Below are positions 1 to 10,893 of a stretch of 64,000 nucleotides of DNA, one piece after another. The translations under genes and the position numbers were made by a program. The number at the start of each line of letters is the position of its first letter. Position 1 is the stretch's first letter. The notes beneath the pieces were generated by a model. It did no database searches and was not told the origin of the DNA. It saw nothing but the letters and a program-made list of their open reading frames with translations. The stretch is from Limnobacter sp. CACIAM 66H1 (GTDB lineage: Bacteria; Pseudomonadota; Gammaproteobacteria; Burkholderiales; Burkholderiaceae_B). Where the stretch lies: assembly GCF_001601825.1 (NCBI RefSeq), contig NZ_LUJK01000003.1, forward strand, positions 1-64,000, in the 5' to 3' direction.

Positions 1-1499
1 TGCTGGTTGTTGATGCTTCACAGGGGGTGGAGGCTCAAACCGTGGCCAATTGCTACACGGCGTTGGACCTCGGTGTCGAAGTTTTGCCCGTGTTGAATAA
101 AATTGATTTGCCACAAGCTGATCCTGAAAATGCCAAGTCCGAAATTGAAGATGTAATCGGCATTGACGCATCAGAGGCCATCGCCATTTCAGCCAAAACC
201 GGTCTGGGTATTGATGATGTGCTTGAGCTGATCGTCAACAAGGTGCCACCCGCTCGCGGCAGTCGCGATGCCCCTCTACAAGCCTTGATCATTGATAGTT
301 GGTTTGACAATTATGTCGGTGTGGTGATGCTGGTTCGAGTAATCAATGGTGTGCTCAACCGCAAAGACAAAATCAAGCTGATGGCCACAGGCGACACCTA
401 CATTGCAGACGATGTGGGCGTATTTACACCCAAGTCAGTTGCGCGTGAATCGCTATCAGCGGGTGAAGTGGGCTATATCAACGCAGGCATCAAATTGCTT
501 GAAAGTGCCAAAGTGGGCGACACCGTGACCTTGGCCGGCAAGCCTGCTGACAAACCCCTGCCAGGCTTCAAGGAAGTGCAGTCTCAGGTGTTTGCTGGCT
601 TGTTCCCTGTGGAATCAAATCAATATGAAGCCTTGCGGGAGGCCTTGGACAAACTGCGTTTGAACGATGCGGCCCTGAATTACGAACCCGAAGTGTCTCA
701 GGCCTTGGGTTTTGGTTTCCGCTGCGGCTTTTTGGGCATGTTGCACATGGACATTGTGCAGGAGCGCCTGGAACGCGAATTTGACATGGACTTGATTACC
801 ACTGCTCCTACGGTGGTGTACGAAATCAAGCAGCGAGATGGCACCATTCTTCGTGTGGACAATCCATCGAAAATGCCTGATCTGAGCCGCGTTGATGAAA
901 TTCGTGAACCGATTGTGACCGTGAATTTGCTGATGCCACAGGAGTATGTGGGGTCGGTGATGACGCTGTGTACGGGGCGGCGTGGTACGCAAACCAACAT
1001 GGTTTACCACGGTCGGCAGGTACGCATCACATTTGAGATGCCGATGGCTGAGATCGTTCTCGACTTTTTCGACAAACTGAAATCGACTTCGCGTGGCTAT
1101 GCGTCCATGGACTATTCCTTCAAGGAATACAGGCCAGCAGACATTGTGAAAGTGGACATGTTGATTAACGGTGAGAAAGTGGATGCCTTGTCGATCATGG
1201 TTCACCGAAGCAATGCGGTTTACCGTGGCCGTGCAGTGGCAGGCAAAATGCGGGAAATCATTTCCCGTCAAATGTTTGACGTGGCAATTCAAGCGGCGAT
1301 CGGCGCCAATATTATTGCCCGTGAAACTGTGAAAGCCTTGCGTAAAAACGTGTTGGCCAAGTGTTACGGCGGAGATATTTCACGCAAGAAAAAGCTGTTG
1401 GAAAAGCAGAAGGCAGGCAAGAAACGCATGAAGCAGGTCGGTAACGTGGAAATTCCGCAAGAGGCGTTTTTGGCCATTCTCCAAGTGGAAGACAAATAA
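1..1499 (+). CDS. lepA: Elongation factor 4 / LepA GTPase (5' partial, continues upstream of window)
   Basis: Frame is open from base 1 ([22 protein letters not shown]); contains [11 protein letters not shown] and the LepA C-terminus [40 protein letters not shown]. Confidence 0.97.
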   Translation, partial: LVVDASQGVEAQTVANCYTALDLGVEVLPVLNKIDLPQADPENAKSEIEDVIGIDASEAIAISAKTGLGIDDVLELIVNKVPPARGSRDAPLQALIIDSWFDNYVGVVMLVRVINGVLNRKDKIKLMATGDTYIADDVGVFTPKSVARESLSAGEVGYINAGIKLLESAKVGDTVTLAGKPADKPLPGFKEVQSQVFAGLFPVESNQYEALREALDKLRLNDAALNYEPEVSQALGFGFRCGFLGMLHMDIVQERLEREFDMDLITTAPTVVYEIKQRDGTILRVDNPSKMPDLSRVDEIREPIVTVNLLMPQEYVGSVMTLCTGRRGTQTNMVYHGRQVRITFEMPMAEIVLDFFDKLKSTSRGYASMDYSFKEYRPADIVKVDMLINGEKVDALSIMVHRSNAVYRGRAVAGKMREIISRQMFDVAIQAAIGANIIARETVKALRKNVLAKCYGGDISRKKKLLEKQKAGKKRMKQVGNVEIPQEAFLAILQVEDK

Positions 1500-1501
1500 C
1501 A

Positions 1502-2368
1502 ATGAATTTTTCCCTGATCCTGTTTTTGCTGGTGTTGTTCACCGGCTTTTTCTATGTGCTTGATGTGTTTGTGTTCAAGCCAAAACGAAAAATGGCAGCA
1601 GAGCAAGCCTTGGCGGGTGCAGGTGCCACTGCCAACCTGAATGGTGATGCAGAAAGGCGAATTCGCCAGCAGTACATGAAGCAGCCCCTGTGGCTGGAAT
1701 ACAGTGCAAGCTTTTTTCCAGTCATTTTGTTTGTGTTTGTGTTGCGCTCGTTTGTAGTGGAGCCGTTCAAAATTCCATCAGGATCGATGATTCCGACGTT
1801 GCTGATTGGCGACCTTATTCTGGTGAACAAATTCACCTACGGCATTCGTTTGCCCATCGTCGATAAAAAGATCATTCCAATCAATGATCCTCAGCGTGGC
1901 GATGTCATGGTGTTTCGTTACCCGCTTGATCCCTCGCTTGACTACATCAAGCGTGTGGTGGGCGTGGGTGGTGACGTGGTCGAATATCGAAACAAGAAGC
2001 TGTCGATTAATGGTCAAGTTCTGCCGGTGAAAGAACTGGACAAGTACTACGATCCCAATAACTTCTCTTATTCACTGCAGTTTCAGGAAACCTTGGGTGG
2101 CAAAAAACACCTGGTGCTCAATGATGAAGACGCGCCGCCGTACGTGATTGGCGCGCAGACTTTCAAGAATCGGGACAACTGCAAGTACGACGTGACCGGC
2201 TTTCGTTGTGTGGTGCCACAGGGGCATTACTTTATGATGGGTGACAATCGGGACAATTCCAGCGACAGTCGCATTTGGGGTTTTGTGTCCGATGAGCAGG
2301 TTGTTGGCAAAGCGTTTTTGGTGTGGATGAACTTCAATGACTTTTCCCGAATTGGCTTGTTTCACTAA
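1502..2368 (+). CDS. lepB: Signal peptidase I
   Basis: N-terminal TM segments, FKIPSGSMIPTL catalytic Ser box, DYIKRVVGVGGD Lys box, GDNRDNSSDSR; directly after lepA. Confidence 0.97.
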   Translation: MNFSLILFLLVLFTGFFYVLDVFVFKPKRKMAAEQALAGAGATANLNGDAERRIRQQYMKQPLWLEYSASFFPVILFVFVLRSFVVEPFKIPSGSMIPTLLIGDLILVNKFTYGIRLPIVDKKIIPINDPQRGDVMVFRYPLDPSLDYIKRVVGVGGDVVEYRNKKLSINGQVLPVKELDKYYDPNNFSYSLQFQETLGGKKHLVLNDEDAPPYVIGAQTFKNRDNCKYDVTGFRCVVPQGHYFMMGDNRDNSSDSRIWGFVSDEQVVGKAFLVWMNFNDFSRIGLFH

Positions 2369-2388
2369 AGCCAGCCAGGAGGAATTGA

Positions 2389-3105
2389 GTGGATAGTTCA
2401 AAGTATTCAAGTCTTGAAGCGGCATTGGGGTACTCGTTCAAAGACCAGGCCTTGCTTCACCTTGCCTTGACACATCGCAGCTACAGCAGCCATCACAACG
2501 AGCGTCTGGAATTTCTGGGTGACAGTGTACTGAACTGCGCGGCTTCCATTTTGTTGTTTGAAACGCATCCCGACATGGATGAGGGCAAAATGTCGCGTGT
2601 GCGCTCGCATCTGGTCAAACAGGACTGCTTGGCCATGGTGGGTCGCAATCTGTTGCTGGATCAATATTTGTTTCTGGGTGCTGGCGAGCTTCGCAGTGCG
2701 AAAACCATCAAAGACAGCATTGTGGCAGACGCGCTAGAGGCACTTTTTGGTGCCATCCTCCTGGATTCGGGCTTTGAGGCCGCACGCGATTGCGTGGTGC
2801 GTTTGTTAAAGCCCGTGATGCTTGAAACTCCAATCGAGTCCATGGGTAAAGACCCCAAAACCCGCCTGCAGGAATTGCTGCAGGGTAAGCGCATGAAACT
2901 GCCCATGTACCGCGTATTGGTCGAGGGTGGAACTTCGGCCAGTCCCGAGTTCAGTGTGGAATGCGAGGTTGAAGACCTTGAAATTACCAAGGTCGGGCAG
3001 GGGCATTCTCGCCGGGTGGCTGAGCAGCACGCCGCGCAAGCGGTGCTTATCGAATTGCTTGAACGGGAGTATTCCGATCCCAATCAAGCCAGCAGGAGGC
3101 AATGA
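2389..3105 (+). CDS. rnc: Ribonuclease III
   Basis: NERLEFLGDSVLN signature and C-terminal dsRBD; lepB-rnc-era context. Confidence 0.97.
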   Translation: MDSSKYSSLEAALGYSFKDQALLHLALTHRSYSSHHNERLEFLGDSVLNCAASILLFETHPDMDEGKMSRVRSHLVKQDCLAMVGRNLLLDQYLFLGAGELRSAKTIKDSIVADALEALFGAILLDSGFEAARDCVVRLLKPVMLETPIESMGKDPKTRLQELLQGKRMKLPMYRVLVEGGTSASPEFSVECEVEDLEITKVGQGHSRRVAEQHAAQAVLIELLEREYSDPNQASRRQ

Positions 3106-3106
3106 C

Positions 3107-4003
3107 ATGGCCGAATCAAAATGCGGCGTGATTGCCGTGGTGGGGCGACCCAATGTGGGTAAGTCCACGCTCATGAATGGAATGATCGGCGAACATTTGT
3201 CGATTACATCCAGCAAGCCACAGACTACCCGTCACCGGGTTCTCGGCGTGATGACTGAGACCGTCAAGGACGTGCCAACCCAATTTATTTTTGTGGACAC
3301 CCCCGGCTTTCAAACCAAGCATTCAAACGCCCTGAATAAAACCATGAACCGAGCGGTGCTTACTGCGCTGGCCGATGTGAATGTCATTTTATGGGTAATT
3401 GAGCAAGGCAAACTCACGCCGGCTGACTTGAAAGTGCTTGAGCTCTGCCCCAAGGGTGTACCGTTGGTGGCGGTGGTGAACAAGGTGGATTTGCTCGACA
3501 AGAAAGCCGAGATGTTGCCCTTTCTTCAAAAGGTCAGTGGGCAACGTAATTTTGATGCCATCGTGCCGTTGAGTGCGCAGGCCATCAAGAATCTGGATGC
3601 GCTAAAAGAAGCTGTGTCAGCCTTGTTGCCCGAGCAGCCTTTTTTTTACGACGAAGACACTCTCACAGACCGTCCTGAAAAGTTTCTTGCTGCTGAGCGC
3701 ATTCGCGAGAAGCTGTTTCGTCTGGTGGGCGATGAGTTGCCTTATACCTGCACGGTGGTCATTGATAAATTTGAGATTCAAGAAGGTCGCCGGGTTATCT
3801 ATGCTTCGATTCTGGTGGATCGCTCCTCTCACAAGGCGATGATTATTGGCAAGGGTGGAGAAAAACTGAAGAGAATCGGCTCGGAAGCGCGGCAGGACAT
3901 GGAGCGATTGTTCGGTGGCAGCGTGCATCTTGAAACTTGGGTGAAGGTGCGCAGCGGATGGGCTGACAACGCGACCCTGCTACAAAGCCTGGGGTATGAA
4001 TAA
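3107..4003 (+). CDS. era: GTPase Era (start trimmed from the 2927 ORF to ATG 3107)
   Basis: GRPNVGKSTLMN, DTPGFQ, NKVDLL, KH domain IIGKGGEKLKRIGSEAR; ATG at 3107 preceded by AGGAGG-like sequence. Confidence 0.95.
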   Translation: MAESKCGVIAVVGRPNVGKSTLMNGMIGEHLSITSSKPQTTRHRVLGVMTETVKDVPTQFIFVDTPGFQTKHSNALNKTMNRAVLTALADVNVILWVIEQGKLTPADLKVLELCPKGVPLVAVVNKVDLLDKKAEMLPFLQKVSGQRNFDAIVPLSAQAIKNLDALKEAVSALLPEQPFFYDEDTLTDRPEKFLAAERIREKLFRLVGDELPYTCTVVIDKFEIQEGRRVIYASILVDRSSHKAMIIGKGGEKLKRIGSEARQDMERLFGGSVHLETWVKVRSGWADNATLLQSLGYE

Positions 4004-4730
4004 CACCCGATCCAACACGGATTTTGCCTATGTACTGCACAGCGTGCCGTACAAGGAAACCAGTTTAATTGTTGAGCTTTTTTGCAAGGAACACGGGCGC
4101 CTGCCAGTAGTTGCGAAGGGGGCGAAAAGGCCACATTCTGGCTTGCGGGCTGTTTTGGTCAGTTTTCAGCCCCTGTCTGTGCGTTTTACAGGCAAGTCTG
4201 AGGTAAAAACCCTGGTTCAAGCGGAGTGGCTGGGCGGTTTGATGTCCCCGGATGGTAAAGCTCTGTTTGCGGCTTATTATCTGAACGAGTTGTTAATGCG
4301 AGGGTTGAGCCGTGAGGACACGCATCCCGACCTTTTTGAGTTGTATCAAAATACTTTGCTGGGGTTGGCTGGTGGCGATGACATGAATGTGTGTATTCGT
4401 CAATTTGAGGTTGGATTGCTTCAGTCTCTTGGCTATGGTCTCGATTGGCAGCAGGACAAGGCGGGTGCGGCAATTGATCCTGATCGTCACTATGTGTGGC
4501 AAGACCAGGAAGGCTGGGCTCCCTCAGACGGGGTAAGTGTAAACAATTCGTTGAACAGCAGCGTTGAGCAAACGGTCCAAGGCTTGTGGATTGTTGAAAT
4601 TCAGAATGGCATATGGTCAAAGTCCGCTGCGAGTGTCTTAAAACCGATTACCCGCAAACTGTTGATGGCTCACATCGCACCCAATGGTTTGATGTCTAGA
4701 GTCTGGATGGAGCATTTGTTAAGAGCATGA
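3996..4730 (+). CDS. recO: DNA repair protein RecO
   Basis: N-terminal [35 protein letters not shown]; overlaps era end; conserved neighbourhood. Confidence 0.92.
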   Translation: MNNTRSNTDFAYVLHSVPYKETSLIVELFCKEHGRLPVVAKGAKRPHSGLRAVLVSFQPLSVRFTGKSEVKTLVQAEWLGGLMSPDGKALFAAYYLNELLMRGLSREDTHPDLFELYQNTLLGLAGGDDMNVCIRQFEVGLLQSLGYGLDWQQDKAGAAIDPDRHYVWQDQEGWAPSDGVSVNNSLNSSVEQTVQGLWIVEIQNGIWSKSAASVLKPITRKLLMAHIAPNGLMSRVWMEHLLRA

Positions 4731-5467
4731 TTGAACTTGGTGTAAACATTGATCACGTGGCCACGATTCGCCAGGCCCGTAGGGGGCACGAGCCCGATCC
4801 TTTGCGTGCTGCCTTGTTGGCGGAGGAATATGGCGCGGATGCGATTACTGTGCATGTTCGTGAGGACAGGCGCCACATGCAGGATGAAGACGTGCGCAGA
4901 ATCAGGCCTTTGATCAGCACCCGAATGAACTTCGAGTGCGCAGTGGTTGAGGAAATGATTCGATTGGTTGAGGATGTGAAGCCTCAAGATGTGTGTTTTG
5001 TGCCCGAACGCCGGGAAGAGGTAACCACTGAAGGCGGCCTGGATGTGATTGGCGGTTTTCATCTGATTGCGCCTGCTGTGGCACGCTTGAAAGACCAGGG
5101 AATGCGAATTTCGCTGTTTATTGATCCAGACTTGGATCAAATTGAGGCTGCCTTGAAGTGCGGTGCGGACGCGATTGAGTTGCATACTGGGCGTTATGCC
5201 CATGCCTTGGGACCTGCGGTTGAGCTTGAGTTGTCAAGAATCCGCAAATCGGCCAATTTCGGGGTTGCCGAGGGCTTAAGGGTGAACGCCGGGCATGGCC
5301 TGAACTACGACAATGTGCAGCCTGTGGCCGCGATTGAAACCATTTCAGAGTTAAACATCGGGCACAGCATCGTGGCCAATGCGGTGTTCATGGGTTGGGA
5401 AGGTGCAATCAAGAAAATGAAAGAACTCATGATTTCGGCGAAGCTGGAATCAATTAGACCACGATAG
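4727..5467 (+). CDS. pdxJ: Pyridoxine 5'-phosphate synthase
   Basis: [29 protein letters not shown] and ELHTGRYA motifs. Confidence 0.97.
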   Translation: MIELGVNIDHVATIRQARRGHEPDPLRAALLAEEYGADAITVHVREDRRHMQDEDVRRIRPLISTRMNFECAVVEEMIRLVEDVKPQDVCFVPERREEVTTEGGLDVIGGFHLIAPAVARLKDQGMRISLFIDPDLDQIEAALKCGADAIELHTGRYAHALGPAVELELSRIRKSANFGVAEGLRVNAGHGLNYDNVQPVAAIETISELNIGHSIVANAVFMGWEGAIKKMKELMISAKLESIRPR

Positions 5468-5490
5468 GTGAACATAGGTTTGATTGCCTC

Positions 5491-5895
5491 ATGATCGACG
5501 ATATTCTAGGTTTGGGTTGTGACGTTCTAGAAGTGGACCGTTTGGAGGGTCTGCTGCGCAAGGGCAGGGATGTGTTTATCAAGCGCGTACTGACCCCGGC
5601 CGAAATTGATGAGTATGAGCGTCGGTCTGACAAATCGGCCATTCGAGGCACCTTGTTTGTTGCAACACGCTACTGCGCCAAGGAGGCGTTTTCCAAGGCC
5701 ATGGGCACTGGAGTGGGTGCAGAATTTTCATTTCAGGATTTGTCGGTGTTGAACGGCGATTCCGGGGCGCCCGTTTTGGTCTATTCCGAACGTTTGCAGA
5801 ATTGGTTACAGTCCCGCAGGGCTCAGGCGAGAATTTCAATCAGTGATGAACAAAATTACGTAATGTCCACGGTTATTTTGTATTCAAAACAATAA
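5491..5895 (+). CDS. acpS: Holo-[acyl-carrier-protein] synthase
   Basis: GLGCDVLEVDRLEG ... RYCAKEAFSKAMGTG signature. Confidence 0.93.
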   Translation: MIDDILGLGCDVLEVDRLEGLLRKGRDVFIKRVLTPAEIDEYERRSDKSAIRGTLFVATRYCAKEAFSKAMGTGVGAEFSFQDLSVLNGDSGAPVLVYSERLQNWLQSRRAQARISISDEQNYVMSTVILYSKQ

Positions 5896-5919
5896 TTTAA
5901 GTTAAGGAACTCAATCGAT

Positions 5920-6943
5920 ATGTTAGGTCCATTCATCATTGGTTTGACGGGTTTGACCTTATCCAAGGAGGACATTGAACGCATTCAAAATCCGGCCGTT
6001 GGCGGACTTATTCTATTCACGCGAAACTTTGAAAGTAAAGCCCAACTTATTGATTTGGTGGAATCTATTCGATCAAATGGTGGCTCGAACAAGCCGGTTT
6101 TTGTGGATCACGAGGGTGGCCGGGTGCAGCGCTTCCGGGATGGTTTTACCGCAATTCCCTCCATGCGCCAAATTGGTCAACGCGCTGAAACTGATTTTGA
6201 TGATGCTGTGCTTTTGGCCAGAGAGGCTGGCTTTGTCATGGCCGCCGAGTTACGCGCCTGTGGCATCGACATGAGTTTTGCGCCAGTGCTTGATCTGGAT
6301 TGGGGCAATAGCGAGATCATTGGTAACCGGTCGTTCGGTAAAGACGCCAGAATGGTATCCCGTCTTTCTGCAGCCTTGATGAATGGCATGGCCTTGGCAG
6401 GCATGCAAGCCTGTGGAAAACCACTTTCCTGGGCATGGTTGGGTGAGTTTGGACAGCCATTTGGCTTTGCCTCACGACAATCGCTCATTGAATGAAATTT
6501 TGAAGGTGGATGCGCTGCCGTATCAATTGAATTCGACCTTGAATATGGCCAGTATCATGCCGGCGCATGTGGTGTATTCGGAGGTGGACCCAATGCCGGC
6601 CTGTTTTTCCAGCTTCTGGATTCAAGAGGTATTGAGGGTGAAGTTCAGTTTTGACGGTGCAGTGATCAGCGACGACCTGGACATGGTGGGTGCACACGGT
6701 GTGGGGGATATTCGTGCCCGAGCCAGCGCCGCTTTGCAGGCGGGTTGTGATGCAGTGCTGGTCTGTAATAATTTTGATGACATCGATACCCTGGTAAATA
6801 ACCCGGTGCCCGAAGTTCATGAGCATATGGAAGTGCGCAACCGTCGCCTGGGTCGTTTGTTGTCCGGGCAATCGCTGAATTGGGAAAACTTGCGCCAAAG
6901 TTACATGTACCAGGCTGCAATCGACCGAATTACCAATATTTGA
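5920..6943 (+). pseudogene. nagZ: Beta-N-acetylhexosaminidase NagZ, interrupted by an apparent +1 insertion at about 6417-6422
   Basis: ORF 5920-6495 carries the N-terminal half (VDHEGGRVQRF); ORF 6383-6943, in another frame, carries HFPGHGWVSLDSHLALPHDNRSL and DDLDMVGAHG. Removing one base at tgtggaaaaccact joins them as CGKHFPGHG. Confidence 0.9.
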
Positions 6944-6984
6944 AAACAGTCAGTAGCAGGGGTTGTGACGGTTTTTGAGGATAA

Positions 6985-7026
6985 AAAGAAAAAGCCGCCA
7001 GCGCATTAACTGGCGGCTTTTTCTTT
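6985..7026. terminator. Intrinsic terminator, likely bidirectional, between convergent nagZ and ppiC-like gene
   Basis: aaaaagccgccag-cgcattaa-ctggcggctttttc: 8-bp perfect GC-rich stem with A-run on the left and T-run on the right. Confidence 0.85.
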
Positions 7027-7037
7027 GGGTTTGTTGC

Positions 7038-7820
7038 TTATTTGACTTTGGCGTTCGATAACAGCTTGCCCTGATACTCTTCCCACTTGTCATTGATCAT
7101 TTTCTGTTCAAGTTGTGGGCGAATCTCTTCGAGCTTGGGTGGTGTGGCCTCCCTTGTGTCGGCCAGCAGGATCACATGGTAGCCAAATTGGCTTTTTACT
7201 GGAGCCTTGGTGTATTCACCTTTCTTCAAACCGACCATCGCTTGGGAAAACTCGGGTACAAAGCTGTTGGGGTTGGCCCAGTCGAGGTCACCACCATTGG
7301 GCGCTGAGCCTGGATCTTTCGACTTGGCCTTTGCGATGTCTGCAAACTTTCCACCTTTGCCCAACTGATCGATAATTGCTTTGGCCTCAGATTCCTGCTC
7401 AACCAGGATGTGGCTGGCGCGGAATTCGCTGCCACCCATCATTTTGGCGATTTCCGCGTAGGCTGCTTCGACCTCTTTGTCAGTCAATTTCGTGTTTTTG
7501 TAAAAGTCCTCACGCAATGCATTGGCCAAAATAGCCTGGTTCATCATTTGAACCTGGTACTTTACTTCGGGGGAGCTGCCCAGGCCTTTTTTAACGGCCT
7601 CTTGCTTCATCACTTCTTGATTGATCAGTTCTTGGCGAATGGTGGCGCGCATTTCGGGAGAGGCAGCCTGGCCGCGCTTTTCCTGTTCGGCCATGATGAA
7701 GTCAACCAGGGCGCTAGGAATGGACTGGCCATTCACCACAGCGGCGTTTTGAGCGTGTACGGGTGTGCCCAGAACCAAAACGGCGGCCAGGCAAGTTGCT
7801 TTCAGGGTGGTTTTCAACAT
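7038..7820 (-). CDS. PpiC-type (parvulin) peptidylprolyl isomerase, exported
   Basis: Signal peptide; FRASHILVEQESEAKAIIDQLGKGGKFADIAKAKSKDPGSAPNGGDLDW. Confidence 0.93.
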   Translation of the reverse strand: MLKTTLKATCLAAVLVLGTPVHAQNAAVVNGQSIPSALVDFIMAEQEKRGQAASPEMRATIRQELINQEVMKQEAVKKGLGSSPEVKYQVQMMNQAILANALREDFYKNTKLTDKEVEAAYAEIAKMMGGSEFRASHILVEQESEAKAIIDQLGKGGKFADIAKAKSKDPGSAPNGGDLDWANPNSFVPEFSQAMVGLKKGEYTKAPVKSQFGYHVILLADTREATPPKLEEIRPQLEQKMINDKWEEYQGKLLSNAKVK

Positions 7821-7891
7821 AACAAAATAACCTTGTGTCTCAGAGAGTTAAAACAATGGGCTTGGCTCGAATCCCGGTGCGCGTCTTCTGT

Positions 7892-8170
7892 TCAGTTCCC
7901 TGTGGAGCCTTCGGTGGAGTCCTCAGTGGAATCTATAGCCAAAGCATGGATTTCTTTTTTCATCCATTCTGCCAAAGCATCATACACGAGACGATGGCGC
8001 GCTAATGTTCTTAGCCCATTGAAGCGTGCAGACTTCAGTTTGACCCGGTAGTGCCGACCGCCAGACTTCGCACCTTCATGGCCTGCATGCAAATGTGATT
8101 CATCAACCACTTCGACTTTGGCATTGAGTGCGGTTTCAAGACGCTGTTTGATGTCTTCACTGGTGACCAT
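7892..8170 (-). CDS. BolA family protein
   Basis: IKQRLETALNAKVEVVDESHLHAGHEG...HYRVKLKSARFNGLRTLARHRLVYDAL. Confidence 0.9.
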   Translation of the reverse strand: MVTSEDIKQRLETALNAKVEVVDESHLHAGHEGAKSGGRHYRVKLKSARFNGLRTLARHRLVYDALAEWMKKEIHALAIDSTEDSTEGSTGN

Positions 8171-8173
8171 GTT

Positions 8174-8809
8174 TTACTTGGCCTCGCTGCTTTGTTCATT
8201 CGTTTGCTTCATGTGTTTGGACATGTAAAAACCTTGCCCAAACACGAAGATCAGAGTGGCCCCCAAGGAGCCGAACAATTTGAAGTCTACCCACACATCG
8301 GTTGAGAACGAGTAGGCAACCACGATATTCAAAACGGCCATCACCACAAAAAAGCCTACCCAAGCCCACAATAAATTGACCCAAACCGGGGCGGGAAGAT
8401 CGACCTGGCCTTTCATCATCAATTCAATAGGATTGCGCTTGAAGGCGTAGGCGATCAGGAAGCCTGCTGCCATCGCGAGGTAGAGCACAGTTGGCTTCCA
8501 TTTGATGAAGGTTTCATTTTGCAAAACCAGTGTGGCGCCACCAAACACCGCGATCAGGATCAGGCCGATCCATTGCATGTTTTCCACTTTTTTGCCGGTG
8601 GCTTTTTGGTAAACAATTTGCAGCACCGTGGCCACAATGGCGACTACCGTGGCCAGCAAAATTGGCAATTGCGCAGTTTGCACTTCCGCATTGGAAATGC
8701 TGCCCAATATGGGTTCAAGCATGGATTGCGCCTGTTCTGGGTTGCTGCCAGCCCATTTGAAGCTGACAAAGAACAGAACAATCGGTAGAAAATCGAGTAA
8801 CAGTTTCAT
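8174..8809 (-). CDS. yciB: Inner membrane-spanning protein YciB (septation protein A family)
   Basis: MKLLLDFLPIVLFFVSFK start, multiple TM segments, FIKWKPTVLYLAMAAGFL, adjacent to bolA. Confidence 0.9.
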   Translation of the reverse strand: MKLLLDFLPIVLFFVSFKWAGSNPEQAQSMLEPILGSISNAEVQTAQLPILLATVVAIVATVLQIVYQKATGKKVENMQWIGLILIAVFGGATLVLQNETFIKWKPTVLYLAMAAGFLIAYAFKRNPIELMMKGQVDLPAPVWVNLLWAWVGFFVVMAVLNIVVAYSFSTDVWVDFKLFGSLGATLIFVFGQGFYMSKHMKQTNEQSSEAK

Positions 8810-8840
8810 GTAGTAATTGTAGTTTGGTTATGCCGGTGCT

Positions 8841-9254
8841 TTACGCCGATGAGTCAGAGGCAAAGGGTTCAAACGCCAAGCTGACTGAGTTGATGCAGTA
8901 GCGCAGGCCCGTTGGGGCAGGTCCGTCCTCGAATACATGCCCCAAATGCGAATCGCATATCTTACAGGTCACTTCGGTTCGAATCATGCCGTAGCTGCGG
9001 TCTACGTGTTCTTCAACATTGTCGGGGTTCAATGGTGCGAAGTAGCTGGGCCAGCCGCAGCCGGAATCGAACTTGGTGTCGGATGCGAACAAAGCGGTTC
9101 CGCAGCAAATGCAACGGTAAATGCCGGGCTCGTGGTGATCCCAATACTGCCCGGTGAACGCACGCTCGGTGCCTTTCTTGCGGGTAACTTCGAAGCTGGT
9201 GGGCGTGAGTTCTTCGCGCCACTGGGCCTCTGTTTTGATAACTTTTTCAACCAT
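8841..9254 (-). CDS. msrB: Peptide-methionine (R)-S-oxide reductase (start trimmed to MVEKVIKTE)
   Basis: [60 protein letters not shown]. Confidence 0.96.
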   Translation of the reverse strand: MVEKVIKTEAQWREELTPTSFEVTRKKGTERAFTGQYWDHHEPGIYRCICCGTALFASDTKFDSGCGWPSYFAPLNPDNVEEHVDRSYGMIRTEVTCKICDSHLGHVFEDGPAPTGLRYCINSVSLAFEPFASDSSA

Positions 9255-9271
9255 GATCGTGTCTCCGTAAT

Positions 9272-10840
9272 TCATGACGAACAGCTCAGCACCAATGATT
9301 TTGCCCAGTCGGGTGGCTGTGCCGTGTACTCATTTGGAAGTTGCGCCGCATTGTAGGGGTCAGACAATGCGGTGAACAATCGGTTCACCTCTGTAAATTC
9401 GCCTTGCTGCGCCCGCTCAATGGCGTTTTGAAGCAGATGGTTGCGCAACACGAAGGCTGGGTTGGTCTGGTCGAGTTTCTTTTTCCAAGCCTGGATATCC
9501 AGGTTTTGACGGTTTGTCGCCTCTCGCCATTGTTTAAGCCACAGTTTTGCGTTGTTCACCTGTGCCTCGTCGCCCAAAGCCAAAGGGAAGAAGGCGCTTT
9601 TCTGCCAACTGGCGAAGTTTTCCTCATGGGTAGCACTTGGATTCAGCGCTGAAATTGACCTGAAAAACCGCGTGAAATCGAGTGAATGTTCGTGCAGGAA
9701 TTTCAGTGTGTTCTCAATCAGGCTGTCCACCGCATCGCCTTGCTCGTTGGGTAGGCCCAGTTTGCGCGCAAATAAAGCACTGTGTTCGGCATGAAATGCA
9801 TCGGCAAAGCTGTCCAGCAGGTTTTGAAGCGTTTCTTTGCTGTCGGGGATCAGTGGGCTTAATGCTTGAGCCAGTGCGTATAAGTTCCAATGGGCAATTC
9901 TGGGCTGGTTGCGATAGCTGTAGCGGCCCTGGTGGTCGGAATGGTTGCAGATGTGGTCAATGTCGAAACCATCGATGAAACCATAGGGGCCATAATCAAT
10001 GGTCAAACCCAGAAGGCTCATGTTGTCTGTGTTCATCACGCCATGGCAAAAACCCACGGCTTGCCACTGGGCAACCATGCGGGCAGTGCGCGCGATGACC
10101 ACACCCAGCCACTGAAGCAAACCGGCATGGAAACTGGCTTCCGTATCACCAAGGTCGATTTCAGGATGATGTTGCTCAATGTGCCAGGTCAGCAAGTTTC
10201 GCAGCGCCTGGAGCTGGTTGGTGTAGCAAAAAAATTCCACATGGCCAAAGCGCATGAAGCTTTCGCTGACACGACACACAATGGCGGCTGTCTCCGTCGT
10301 TTCGCGAAACACCGGGTCCGCACTCGCCGTCAGGCTGAGTGCGCGGGTGGTGGGTATGCCAAGCGCATGCATGGCTTCTGAGGCAAGATATTCCCGAATA
10401 GACGAACGCAACACCGCACGGCCATCGGCATGGCGGGAGTAGGGGGTGGGGCCAGCGCCTTTGAGTTGTAGCTGACGGTATTGTTTGCCTTTGCGAATCT
10501 CGGCGATCAGCAAGGCGCGGCCGTCGCCAAGCTGTGGCACAAATTGCCCGAACTGGTGCCCGCAATATACGCTGGCTTTACTTTGGTAACCTGGAAATGG
10601 CGTGTTGCCAGAGAGAACATCAATACCCTGTGTGCTGCTCAATTCTTCAGCATTCAAGCCCACTTCGGTGGCCAAAGCGGTGTTGAGGTGAACCAGGCCA
10701 GCTTCTGTACGGAGGGGTGTGGTGGGCACCTCAGCAAGATAAGGCGTACCCAAACTTGCGTATTCTTGAACCAAAATAGAATCGTGATTATGAAACAAAG
10801 GGCGGTCCTGAAGTATAGTTTCGTTAAACAACCCCACCAT
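9272..10840 (-). CDS. selO: SelO/YdiU-type protein adenylyltransferase (start trimmed to [11 protein letters not shown])
   Basis: [81 protein letters not shown]. Confidence 0.95.
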   Translation of the reverse strand: MVGLFNETILQDRPLFHNHDSILVQEYASLGTPYLAEVPTTPLRTEAGLVHLNTALATEVGLNAEELSSTQGIDVLSGNTPFPGYQSKASVYCGHQFGQFVPQLGDGRALLIAEIRKGKQYRQLQLKGAGPTPYSRHADGRAVLRSSIREYLASEAMHALGIPTTRALSLTASADPVFRETTETAAIVCRVSESFMRFGHVEFFCYTNQLQALRNLLTWHIEQHHPEIDLGDTEASFHAGLLQWLGVVIARTARMVAQWQAVGFCHGVMNTDNMSLLGLTIDYGPYGFIDGFDIDHICNHSDHQGRYSYRNQPRIAHWNLYALAQALSPLIPDSKETLQNLLDSFADAFHAEHSALFARKLGLPNEQGDAVDSLIENTLKFLHEHSLDFTRFFRSISALNPSATHEENFASWQKSAFFPLALGDEAQVNNAKLWLKQWREATNRQNLDIQAWKKKLDQTNPAFVLRNHLLQNAIERAQQGEFTEVNRLFTALSDPYNAAQLPNEYTAQPPDWAKSLVLSCSS

Positions 10841-10893
10841 TGTAGTCGGGTAAGGCGGAAGAACAAACGTAATAGCTGGAGGAGAGAGCGCAA

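Noticed and set aside
615-1292. Long minus-strand ORF antisense to lepA (225 aa), and similar long antisense ORFs elsewhere (e.g. 4670-5203, 6485-6898, 52506-53543)
   Set aside because: They lie entirely opposite strongly conserved genes and their translations (His/Gln/Arg-rich) look like shadow frames of GC-biased codons.
5920-6943. Two separate adjacent genes at nagZ
   Set aside because: They are two halves of one conserved protein separated by a one-base frame change, not independent genes.
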